From NCBI GenBank assembly GCA_015493425.1, contig WGDG01000264.1:1-35733 (forward strand): a stretch of 35,733 nt of DNA. The letters run 5' to 3'. Below are positions 9,611-16,522 of the stretch, piece by piece; position 1 is the first letter of the stretch; every line of letters starts with the position of its first letter. The position numbers and the translations under genes are program-made. The DNA comes from Sulfurovum sp. (lineage in GTDB: Bacteria > Campylobacterota > Campylobacteria > Campylobacterales > Sulfurovaceae). The notes beneath the pieces were generated by a model. It saw nothing but the letters and a program-made list of their open reading frames with translations. It made no database searches and was not told where the DNA came from.

Positions 9611-10673
9611 TTCCGCCTAACAGGTTCTTCAGAATGGCAAGGGAGTTCACCGCAACCTCACCTTTTAGCAGAGCCGAAGGCTTGATATAGTAGAAGGTAT
9701 CATCTTCCGCCATCACCTCTACTGGAATAGCTCTAAATCCAAACTGCGTCCGCATAAAGACGATCTGTGTACCTCCCTCTTTGATCACGGCACTCTTTTT
9801 CAGTTTCAGTACATCTCCAAAAACGATCAGGTCAGCACTCAGTATCAAACCAGAAGCAAGCTGTACACTTTCCGGGACAGAAAAACGCACCCTTCTTGTC
9901 TGATTTTCACGGTTAATCACATCCGAAAGCTGCAAGACACGGGACTCGAACACTTTATCGGCTACCGAAAGCCGTACCCTTTCTCCTTCCTTCAATTTAA
10001 GTGTACGCAGTGCTTCGATATTGGCTTCGATCCAGAGTGATCCTTTTTGTTTGATCACAAAGAGCGCATCAGAGGGACTTGTACTCTTACCCGGTGTGGC
10101 ATTGAGCACAATGATACTTCCTGACACATCACTTTTCACCTTGAGAGTCCTTGCAATTTTCAAACTTTTGAAAAGAGCCTTAATACTTTCACGGTCCGCA
10201 CCGTAACTCTCTAACAGTGCTTTGGCAGCTGCAATCTTGATTTTGTCCGTTTCTAATTCGGCACGTGCAGCCTTACACTCTTTTTTTGGAATGATCCCCT
10301 CTTTACAAAGCATAATCTTTCGCTCTGTCAAATGTTTGTGATGACGGTACTCAATGGCATCTGCAATGGCTTTCTGCTGCACTACAATCCATTTGGTTCC
10401 TGTCACTTCCGCCAATATCTCGCCTTGCTTCACCTTTTGGTACTTTGCGACATAAAGTTTATGTACATTGGCCTCAAACGGCAAAGATATCGTATGCAGC
10501 AGTGTCGGAGGAGTTACTACTTCAACGATAATCCTCCCCAGAGGGTAACTATCGGCTCTTGCGGGTTCGGCTACCTTGATATCCCAGTTCTTCTCCTGTT
10601 TCGGCGTCAATTTCACTTCTTCAGCCTGGACAAAGCACATAAGGGTTGCAAGCAGTATCAATCGTTTTTTCAT
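9600..10673 (-). CDS. czcB: Periplasmic adaptor subunit of metal efflux RND system (CzcB-like)
   Basis: A 357-residue membrane-fusion protein linking the RND pump to the outer-membrane channel. Residues 1-17 are a signal peptide ending in FVQA, with EEVKLTPKQ after cleavage. The first lipoyl half-motif is around residues 65-90 (ANVHKLYVAKYQKVKQGEIL), followed by a helical hairpin containing a Cys pair (LCKEGIIPKKECKAA) and the second lipoyl half and beta-barrel domain. No lipobox was seen. The ATG overlaps the stop of the channel gene as ATGA, and its own stop overlaps the pump start, so translation is probably coupled. The Cys pair in the hairpin is unusual and might be a disulfide or metal ligand, but this is speculative. 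Confidence 0.87.
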   Translation of the reverse strand: MKKRLILLATLMCFVQAEEVKLTPKQEKNWDIKVAEPARADSYPLGRIIVEVVTPPTLLHTISLPFEANVHKLYVAKYQKVKQGEILAEVTGTKWIVVQQKAIADAIEYRHHKHLTERKIMLCKEGIIPKKECKAARAELETDKIKIAAAKALLESYGADRESIKALFKSLKIARTLKVKSDVSGSIIVLNATPGKSTSPSDALFVIKQKGSLWIEANIEALRTLKLKEGERVRLSVADKVFESRVLQLSDVINRENQTRRVRFSVPESVQLASGLILSADLIVFGDVLKLKKSAVIKEGGTQIVFMRTQFGFRAIPVEVMAEDDTFYYIKPSALLKGEVAVNSLAILKNLLGGNDE

Positions 10674-11869
10674 TTTTTATCCTTTGTTTCACTGATCGTA
10701 TAAAATCTAAACAGTGTTGTATAGTAAGCTTCCTTTTCCGCATAGATCGCCTGTCGTATCTGATAAAGCTTTTGTCTGTTCATCAAATACTCCAAAACCG
10801 AGATCTCTCCAAGGGAAAAGCTCTTTTGTACCATAGGGAAAAGCTTTTGGGTATAATCATATTCATTCTTTCGCAAGGCATTGATCATTAGGGCATGACT
10901 CTGCAGCTGTGAACGCAGTTCCATAAGCGCACTCCGTTTCTGATGCATCTTCTGTTTGAACTCATACTGAAGTGCACTATTCTTATACATAGCAGCTGCA
11001 CGCTCCTCCTCAAAACGGCGATTGGTGAAATTCAGAGGAATAGAGACCCCTATAGCATATCTCTCCGTATCCAGTTCATTGATGTACTGTACATAAGTGT
11101 CAATAGAGTCAACTGACCTGGAGTAGCGTTTCAGCCTATCCTCGGTACTTTGTATGCGTTTTTCATACGCTTTTTTTGACAAGGAGAACGGCTCTTTGTA
11201 GTCTACCCTGCTTTGGACAGGATACATATCACGGCAGGAAAAAACGACACTCTCTTTGTTCGGAATGTTCCCGAGTATCATTAACCTCTGTCTGGAAATA
11301 CGCTGCTGCATCTTCAGTGCCTGAAGCTGTGCATAAAGTCTGTTCTTTTCAGTCTCCAGCTGAATAAGCTCCATTTTGGAGATCTCCTGATGCAGATAGG
11401 CTTTCTCTTTCTTTTTATAGAGCTTGACAAAATCCAGATAGCTTGCTCTGAAACTTCTGTACTTCTGTGCATCAAGACAGTGCTGATGATAGAGGTTTTT
11501 CATACCGTTCTCAAAATCGAGCAGTTCCATCTCTTTTTCCAGCATATAGGCATCATTGGAGAGCTGTGTAATACGCTGCTCCTGTGAAAGCACGCCAGGC
11601 ATCATCATCTTCTTTGAAAGACCTATGGTATACTCAGTACCGCTTTTACCAATGTACGGAACGGCATGTGCCCCTGCTGCTGTCAACGAGAAAGGGTCTC
11701 CTGCCGTATCTGCCCGGTTCTTTGCCGCAAGAGAGAGTCTTTCGTAATATTGTGCCTTTGTCAGTGCACCATCTTTTTTTATCGATGCCAATACTTTATC
11801 AAGTGTATACGTCGATGCATATGCCCCGTGCATTAGTAAAAGGGCATACATTATATATCTCAGTTTCAT
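10670..11869 (-). CDS. czcC: TolC/CzcC-family outer-membrane efflux channel
   Basis: A 399-residue outer-membrane factor. A signal peptide occupies residues 1-18 (ending GAYAS), followed by the first TolC repeat with TLDKVLASIKKDGALTKAQY and long alpha-helical stretches rich in Q, K, E and L that form the periplasmic tunnel; two such halves are seen, the second starting near residue 225. The length is slightly short but within the CzcC range. Four-base ATGA-type overlaps join it to both the preceding small gene and the adaptor gene that follows. Substrate specificity comes from the pump; by context it exports metal ions. Confidence 0.85.
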   Translation of the reverse strand: MKLRYIMYALLLMHGAYASTYTLDKVLASIKKDGALTKAQYYERLSLAAKNRADTAGDPFSLTAAGAHAVPYIGKSGTEYTIGLSKKMMMPGVLSQEQRITQLSNDAYMLEKEMELLDFENGMKNLYHQHCLDAQKYRSFRASYLDFVKLYKKKEKAYLHQEISKMELIQLETEKNRLYAQLQALKMQQRISRQRLMILGNIPNKESVVFSCRDMYPVQSRVDYKEPFSLSKKAYEKRIQSTEDRLKRYSRSVDSIDTYVQYINELDTERYAIGVSIPLNFTNRRFEEERAAAMYKNSALQYEFKQKMHQKRSALMELRSQLQSHALMINALRKNEYDYTQKLFPMVQKSFSLGEISVLEYLMNRQKLYQIRQAIYAEKEAYYTTLFRFYTISETKDKK

Positions 11870-12222
11870 TGTTTTTTTCCTTTTTCATTGGCATTCCGGT
11901 CTGTTGTTTTGGAGATGACCGCCCCGTCCAGTGCATTAATCTCTATGGTGCAGTGTTCCGTAGCAATGCGGTAAAAGAGCAGCTGTCCTTTATGTTTCAG
12001 CTTTCTGGAACGAATCTTTCGTGCATGGCACACTTTCATTGCGATCCGTTCGGCCTCTTCCGGTTCTGTTTGGCACAGTCGCTGCAGCTTCTGTCGGTGA
12101 TGCAACTGCACGCTTGGTCTGTGATTGTAGATCGTGAGCGGTATGGAGCTCTCTACCTTCAACTGCTCGGCAGCTGCCATACCGGCTATAAAAAGTGGTA
12201 TAACCCATACTGTTATTTTCAT
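11866..12222 (-). CDS. Small secreted PepSY-like protein leading the metal efflux operon
   Basis: A 118-residue exported protein with a signal peptide at residues 1-19 (ending GMAAAEQ). The C-terminal half (about residues 55-110) has the PepSY-like pattern of a helix with ERIAMKVCHARKI, a strand pair around GQLLFYRIAT and an ending INALDGAVIS. Two cysteines (in VCHA and EHC) and several histidines could bind metal. AGGAAC precedes the ATG at good distance. It is the first gene of the operon and overlaps the channel gene by 4 bp, so it is probably an accessory metal-binding or sensing component. The PepSY assignment rests on pattern only. Confidence 0.6.
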   Translation of the reverse strand: MKITVWVIPLFIAGMAAAEQLKVESSIPLTIYNHRPSVQLHHRQKLQRLCQTEPEEAERIAMKVCHARKIRSRKLKHKGQLLFYRIATEHCTIEINALDGAVISKTTDRNANEKGKKQ

Positions 12223-12290
12223 ATACCTGTTCCTTTTCTTACTATTCTGTTATGTTGATTGAGCCCTTAAAACTCGCTATTCTGAACTTT

Positions 12291-12310
12291 ATTCGAAATC
12301 CATATTCGAA
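12291..12310. promoter_or_regulatory. Candidate operator: direct repeat ATTCGAA upstream of metal efflux operon
   Basis: ATTCGAA occurs at 12291-12297 and again at 12304-12310, a 13-bp step, about 70 bp upstream of the first gene of the minus-strand efflux operon. TTCGAA is itself a palindrome. A small palindrome ACCC-ATTAAA-GGGT follows at 12314-12327. The location suits a regulator site, but no cognate regulator can be named. Confidence 0.3.
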
Positions 12311-12412
12311 AATACCCATTAAAGGGTGAAGCTAAAACAAGTTTAAAATGATGGCACAAAACAGTCTGTTTTTTTATGATGCTTGAGTCAAGGGTAGTGT
12401 GAGGTAGTAGAA

Positions 12413-12715
12413 TTATACTATCGGGGGTTTGATGATGCTCTTTTTATAGGGTAGAATATACTCTGGTATGTAATACTCAATGGTTTGTTTCTTGGTATGA
12501 ATATCCATAGAGGGAAACTCTGTATAGACAAGTGCAACAAAATGAAACATATTATGTAGTTGATGGATATCCGTACTTGCTTCCGATACTGTATAACTCT
12601 CCAACGAGGAGATCACACCGGCCTTATTGTTGTGATCAATCATTGTGAGTACTGTATCGTGCACAATAACAAAAGAGAGCATAAATACAACGAGAAATAC
12701 TAGTTTGGATCGCAT
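12413..12715 (-). CDS. Small exported or membrane-anchored hypothetical protein
   Basis: A 100-residue protein of unknown function. It has an N-terminal hydrophobic segment (residues 4-18, LVFLVVFMLSFVIV) after RSK that can serve as a signal peptide or anchor, followed by a polar region with several histidines (DIHQLHNMFHF) and a tail ending KSIIKPPIV. An AGGAG ribosome site three bases before ATG, a coding-like composition and conserved strand with neighbours support a real gene. It follows the cytochrome gene by 54 bp and precedes the metal efflux operon by 190 bp, so a role in metal handling is plausible but not shown. Confidence 0.55.
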   Translation of the reverse strand: MRSKLVFLVVFMLSFVIVHDTVLTMIDHNNKAGVISSLESYTVSEASTDIHQLHNMFHFVALVYTEFPSMDIHTKKQTIEYYIPEYILPYKKSIIKPPIV

Positions 12716-12769
12716 TACACTCCTTTATTTTCTAATGAATGAGGAACTTTACACCAAAACCTCTTAATT

Positions 12770-13576
12770 CTAAATGAAAAAAATTATCGTTTGAATCACG
12801 GTTGTTTTTGCATATTGCCAAAAAGGGAGTAGATACTCCACCTGCTCGTCGCTCAGTATTGCAGTGGTATCGGCAATACATTTGAGATGCATTCGTGTTG
12901 CTTCAAGCTTCAGTGCAGCAATCTTTTTGAGCTGTTTCTCTATACTTTTGGGATCCTCTCTGTCGATCATCGCTTCAGAGACTTCATCGGTCAAGGGTTT
13001 TAACTTCTTTTTGATACACTTGACTGTCCGCAAAGTTTCTTTGCCTACCTTCATGAGGTTCTCTTTTTGTTTTTTACCGAGGTCAAGACCTCCTTTGTCC
13101 CAGTTTAGAACCAAAAGCTTTGTAAAGTGCGGCAGTGAATCACTGTTGATCAAAAAAGGCGAATTGCTCAGTGCATAAATTTTATCGTTTGCCTGCATCT
13201 CCTTAATCATCACAGTGAAAGAACCCTGCAGGTATCCTGCCAGCATATAGTTCGCTATCTCTTCAAGCTCTTTCTTGTTCACCTTTCCTTTTTGTGAAGG
13301 CATCATCCCGAATTTGGCTACCTTGTTTGATTCACATATCGATTTGGAAACATCGGGATTGAGCACATAGTCGACGATAAATGCCTCTTGCTCTTCAGAC
13401 TTTTCTTTTGCAAGTTTTACATGGAAAACCACTGCATCTATTGCCGGCGCAGTCAGGTTTTGCAGCTCGAAAAACTGCGGTGTTTTCAGCATATGACAGA
13501 AGGCACAATTATTCGTCAACAGCTGTGCATCATTTTCCTGTGCCAGGAGAATTGTAGTGAGGGCGGATGCTACCAC
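12770..13576 (-). CDS. Monoheme c-type cytochrome with C-terminal extension
   Basis: A 268-residue periplasmic electron-transfer protein. The heme-binding motif CAFCH is at about residues 24-28, and the presumed distal methionine lies in FGMMPSQKG. The region VDYVLxPxxxKxxC...FGxMPSQKGxVxKxELExI is shared with the cytochrome at 18925, so the two are paralogues; the ~140-residue extension here (two more cysteines, charged helices) is not. The only recognised start is GTG 13576, giving the short leader VASALTTILLAQ. The frame extends upstream through AKKIL, which would complete a textbook signal peptide but has no ATG, GTG or TTG. An ATA codon at 13582 is possible. The start is therefore uncertain. 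Divergent from the two-component remnant. Confidence 0.8.
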   Translation of the reverse strand: MVASALTTILLAQENDAQLLTNNCAFCHMLKTPQFFELQNLTAPAIDAVVFHVKLAKEKSEEQEAFIVDYVLNPDVSKSICESNKVAKFGMMPSQKGKVNKKELEEIANYMLAGYLQGSFTVMIKEMQANDKIYALSNSPFLINSDSLPHFTKLLVLNWDKGGLDLGKKQKENLMKVGKETLRTVKCIKKKLKPLTDEVSEAMIDREDPKSIEKQLKKIAALKLEATRMHLKCIADTTAILSDEQVEYLLPFWQYAKTTVIQTIIFFI

Positions 13577-13630
13577 GAGTATTTTTTTAGCCTTATTGTT
13601 CCTTGTATAACATTTACATTGTGTGTTTGC

Positions 13631-13681
13631 TATATCAACTGTATGTGAATTTTTTACCTGAATTCACATACAGTTGATATA
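13631..13681. promoter_or_regulatory. Large perfect inverted repeat, candidate operator
   Basis: Bases 13631-13651 are perfectly complementary to 13661-13681, giving 21-bp arms around a 9-base spacer (TTTTACCTG). A further 6 bp (13617-13622 with 13681-13686) could pair past an internal loop. The element lies between the divergent cytochrome gene (start 13576) and the two-component remnant (13792). There is no GC-rich stem or T-tract of a normal terminator, and an operator for a dimeric regulator, or a structured 5' leader for the cytochrome mRNA, fits better. Confidence 0.55.
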
Positions 13682-13791
13682 CAATGATTACACTATGCAG
13701 ATAACAAATTACTTATATTATTTTTTTATTTTTGGGGAATAGCTCCCGAAAACTGATAAAATAGTGAATCATAGATACAAAAGGCTTTGAA

Positions 13792-14258
13792 TTGCAAAGG
13801 AAAATATTGCTTCTCGAAGACGATCTGCAGCTGAACCATACCATCAGGCAGTTCCTTGAGCACCATGCGTATGCCGTACTCTCCGCCTACGATGCCCACC
13901 AGGCAAAAGATATACTCTATGAAACCGATATAGACCTGATGCTTCTGGATATCAAGGTGCCGCCATTCGCCTTCTAGACAACCTCATATCAAACGCCATC
14001 AAATACAACAGAACCGGCGGCAGTATGGAGATCAGTTTGACATCTCAGTATTTCCGCATCAAAGACAGCGGCGTCGGCATTGCCCAGAAAGAACTCGCTA
14101 CGATCCAAGAACGCTTCAAACGTGCCAACAGCATCGAGGGCGGATTCGGCATAGGGCTCGATATTGTCCATCAGGTAGTGAAGTCTTACGGTTTTGAGAT
14201 AACGATAGACTCAAAAACAGATCAGGGAACGGAGGTAAGTGTTACATGGCAAAAATAG
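13792..14258 (+). pseudogene. Two-component system remnant: receiver fragment fused by deletion to kinase ATPase fragment
   Basis: From a TTG at 13792, preceded by AAGG, the frame encodes the first ~57 residues of an OmpR-type receiver: KILLLEDD, then LMLLDIKVP with the phosphoacceptor Asp. It then breaks off to a stop at 13975-13977. From about 13962 another frame is open and encodes the catalytic end of a histidine kinase: N box RLLDNLISNAIKYN, G1 box DSGVGI and G2 box GFGIGLDIV, ending at 14258. Regulator start followed by kinase end in gene order is what one internal deletion of a regulator-kinase operon would leave. The junction is near 13958-13964. Neither part can signal. The kinase fragment end overlaps the cytochrome gene at 14246. 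An ATG at 14025 could give a 77-residue ATPase fragment, but probably without function. Confidence 0.8.
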
Positions 14259-14614
14259 TATTCATTTTCTGCATGGCATTTTTTTCATTATGGGGAGAGA
14301 ATCATGTAGATGAACATTTACTGCAAAAAGCATGTTTATCCTGTCATGCACAACAGCAGATCCCTTCGGAGATAATCTACCGCCGCTACCTGCTGAAGTA
14401 CTCTTCCACGTCAGTCATCAGACAGAAGATCTACGCGTACTTAAAGGCACCCTCCACCCAGGCATCGATCATGCCCAAACCGTTCTTCAGGAAGTTCCCT
14501 CTCAAAGAACCGTCAGAACTCGATGACAAAACACTGCAGAAGTTGATCGATGCCTATGTCGATCTCTATGATGTCAGGATGAAGATATATGTTGTACCCG
14601 AGAAAACCGATTGA
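14246..14614 (+). CDS. Small monoheme c-type cytochrome
   Basis: A 122-residue periplasmic cytochrome. Residues 1-17 (MAKIVFIFCMAFFSLWG) form a signal peptide; the heme site CLSCH follows at about residues 30-34, and the likely distal methionine is in SIMPKPFF near residue 73. A strong GGAGG lies 11-15 bases before the ATG. The gene begins inside the last codons of the kinase fragment, suggesting that it was the third gene of an ancestral regulator-kinase-cytochrome operon and survived the deletion. Its redox partner is unknown. Confidence 0.75.
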   Translation: MAKIVFIFCMAFFSLWGENHVDEHLLQKACLSCHAQQQIPSEIIYRRYLLKYSSTSVIRQKIYAYLKAPSTQASIMPKPFFRKFPLKEPSELDDKTLQKLIDAYVDLYDVRMKIYVVPEKTD

Positions 14615-14621
14615 TGTCAAA

Positions 14622-14656
14622 GTAACAATCAACTAACAAAAACTTTATACTATAAT
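14622..14656 (+). promoter_or_regulatory. OmpR-type tandem box and promoter of the 14672 operon
   Basis: GTAACAA at 14622-14628 and CTAACAA at 14633-14639 stand exactly 11 bp apart, the spacing of tandem half-sites for OmpR/PhoB-family regulators. They overlie the expected -35 region. A -10 candidate TATAAT is at 14651-14656 (or TATACT at 14646-14651). The operon downstream encodes the regulator itself, so autoregulation is likely. Related boxes occur at 17514-17552 and 19362-19379. Confidence 0.65.
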
Positions 14657-14671
14657 GGCAAAGGAGAATAT

Positions 14672-15106
14672 ATGAAGCAACTATTTATTTTAGTCTTATC
14701 GCTATTTGTAACTGTTTCTCTGTTAAGTGCCAATAAGAAAACATCTGACGAACAGACAGTAAAGCAACTTGTACAAAAAGTTAAACAAAGTCAAGGCGAC
14801 GAACGCCGAAAAGCGATGAATGCCCTCAAAGTCCAACTGCGTTCCATGAACCAAAATACACGCCGAAAAGTCATGATGGATCTTCAAAAAGGTTTTTCCG
14901 GTGAGCGACACGGTATGCAACGAGGCATGCAGAAGCATACAAGTCATGAAGGTCTTTCTTCAGGCCCTGTACAAAACATGCCCTCTTCCGGAAGAATGCA
15001 GACACATTCTTCACCACAATCACCCCTTCAATCCGCCCCCTCAATGCCTCATAAAAGTCCACAAATGCCTTCTCAGCATTTCAGGCAACCAGGAGGCCAT
15101 AGATAA
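14672..15106 (+). CDS. Secreted His/Met/Gln/Ser-rich protein, first gene of TCS operon
   Basis: A 144-residue exported protein of unknown family. The signal peptide covers residues 1-20 (ending LLSAN), after which residues ~25-75 form a charged helical region with many K, R and Q. The C-terminal half is low-complexity and rich in His, Met, Ser, Pro and Gln (for example RHGMQRGMQKHTSHEG, ending RQPGGHR). The arrangement recalls small periplasmic metal- or stress-binding proteins of the CpxP/Spy type, but no LTxxQ motif is seen. His and Met clusters suggest copper or other soft-metal binding (inference). An AAAGGAG ribosome site precedes the ATG. The stop overlaps the next start as TAATG, so the two genes are translationally coupled. 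Confidence 0.7.
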   Translation: MKQLFILVLSLFVTVSLLSANKKTSDEQTVKQLVQKVKQSQGDERRKAMNALKVQLRSMNQNTRRKVMMDLQKGFSGERHGMQRGMQKHTSHEGLSSGPVQNMPSSGRMQTHSSPQSPLQSAPSMPHKSPQMPSQHFRQPGGHR

Positions 15107-15900
15107 TGCTTCCTCGTCTCGTCGGCTTTTTTTTCATAGCGAGTGTATTGCTGTTCGGATACACTGACAGTGATATTGACGGTGTAGACGACAGCATAGA
15201 CCTTTGCCCCGGCACACCTTTTGATGAACTGGTTGACAAATACGGCTGCTCCCAAAACAAACTCTTTCCCGGAAAACTCATTGTACAGATCGGAAGTGAT
15301 ACCAGTTTCAACCAGATAGACGACACTGTCAGCAATCTGAATATCTATGCCAACTATATGATTAAAGAGTGGAATTTTTCCATTGCCAACAGTAACTACT
15401 ATGTAACCAACCTTTCCAACGATGTTGCAGAGAACAATCTTTACCTGACCGCAGGCTATACATTCGTCAAAGACAATATACGCACGCGATTCTCTGTGGG
15501 TACCAAATTTGATCTCAGTGACCGGGAAAGCAGGGAACAGGAGAGAGATAACGACTATTACGCTTCCGTGAATGTCGAATACTTCTTCCAAAAGAAACAC
15601 AATCTCTTTTTCTACTACAGCTATACCGCCAGTGGAGACAGCGATGTCATCGATTATGAGAATTTCCACTCTGTTTCTGCAGGGTACGGCTACAGCGTCA
15701 CCGACAAGTGGTACACGGCACTCTCATACAATTATGCGCAGAACTACTACCCAGATACCGATGATTACCGGGCTGTTTCATGGTACAATTCCTACCGGTT
15801 CAACCAATCTGTCTATGCCACGCTGAACTATAGCCATACATTTGATGACATTTCCTACAGCCATATCGTTACCTTTACCATAGGAGCTTACTTTGATTAA
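15106..15900 (+). CDS. Outer-membrane beta-barrel protein with thrombospondin type 3-like repeat
   Basis: A 264-residue protein with a signal peptide (residues 1-18) and a single acidic calcium-binding repeat DSDIDGVDDSIDLCPGTP at residues 21-38, closed by a second Cys in DKYGC. The rest alternates polar and aromatic residues in the manner of transmembrane beta strands (for example LFFYYSYTASG, HSVSAGYGYSV) and ends with aromatic TIGAYFD, the usual C-terminal signature of outer-membrane barrels. About 10-12 strands can be counted. It starts 1 base into the preceding gene's stop, and its own end overlaps the response regulator start by 8 bp, so it is produced together with its putative regulator. 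It may be a surface sensor or channel of the TCS system; its substrate is unknown. Confidence 0.75.
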   Translation: MLPRLVGFFFIASVLLFGYTDSDIDGVDDSIDLCPGTPFDELVDKYGCSQNKLFPGKLIVQIGSDTSFNQIDDTVSNLNIYANYMIKEWNFSIANSNYYVTNLSNDVAENNLYLTAGYTFVKDNIRTRFSVGTKFDLSDRESREQERDNDYYASVNVEYFFQKKHNLFFYYSYTASGDSDVIDYENFHSVSAGYGYSVTDKWYTALSYNYAQNYYPDTDDYRAVSWYNSYRFNQSVYATLNYSHTFDDISYSHIVTFTIGAYFD

Positions 15901-16522
15901 ACTTCTTTTGCTTGAAGATGACCCCAATCTTGCCAAAACACTCAAGAAGTATCTCGAGCGCAACGGCTACAGTGTAACATGGGCAAAAAACGGAGAGGAG
16001 GCGATGGAGCTTACCTACGCCAACAGCTACGACCTATATCTTTTCGACATCAATGTCCCGCTCATTAACGGTATCGATCTGCTGAGTGACCTGCGCGATG
16101 CCGAAGATACGACACCGACCATCATCATCTCGGCACTGGTCGATGTGGAAAGCGTGACCAAAGGCTTCATTGCAGGTGCCGATGACTACCTGAAAAAGCC
16201 TTTTGATCCCGACGAACTTCTGGTGCGCATTCAGGCAAAGACATCCGGCTTGAAAAAAACCCTGAAGTTCAAAAACTTTGAAATAGACCTCCGGGATGAC
16301 AGTGTCTATAAAGATGGAGAGGAACTTTACCTGGGACAGGTACAAAAAAACATACTGCTGGCACTCATCAAAAACCACCCCAATCCTGTGACCAAAGAAG
16401 AGCTGCTTCTGCTTCATGAGAACCCGAGCGATGTCGCCCTGCGTGTGAATATCACAAAACTGAAAAAAAGTCTTAACGTATCCATAGAAAACGTTAGAGG
16501 AGTCGGCTATAAAATTATCTGA
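15893..16522 (+). CDS. OmpR-family DNA-binding response regulator
   Basis: A 209-residue transcription factor. The receiver domain has the acidic pocket EDD (residues 8-10), the phosphoacceptor D52 in YLFDINVP, S80 and K102 in DYLKKPF. The C-terminal winged helix (about residues 125-209) ends with NVRGVGYKII, typical of the OmpR/PhoB wing. It begins at a TTG preceded by AGGAG at a distance of 6 bases, overlapping the barrel gene. The winged helix is shorter than the ~95 residues usual in OmpR but complete in outline. Its probable binding sites are the GTAACAC tandem boxes found upstream of its own operon, of the DUF2202 gene and of the Gly-rich gene; this link is inference. The cognate kinase follows, overlapping by 14 bp if it starts at ATA. 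Confidence 0.9.
   Translation: MIKLLLLEDDPNLAKTLKKYLERNGYSVTWAKNGEEAMELTYANSYDLYLFDINVPLINGIDLLSDLRDAEDTTPTIIISALVDVESVTKGFIAGADDYLKKPFDPDELLVRIQAKTSGLKKTLKFKNFEIDLRDDSVYKDGEELYLGQVQKNILLALIKNHPNPVTKEELLLLHENPSDVALRVNITKLKKSLNVSIENVRGVGYKII

Noticed and set aside
11584..12258. Plus-strand open frame opposite the start of the metal efflux operon
   Set aside because: It crosses two overlapping, well-formed minus-strand genes and has a low-complexity translation.
14239..14245. Inverted single GTAACAC before the cytochrome at 14246
   Set aside because: Only one copy, no partner at 11 bp, and located inside the ribosome-site spacer; probably chance.
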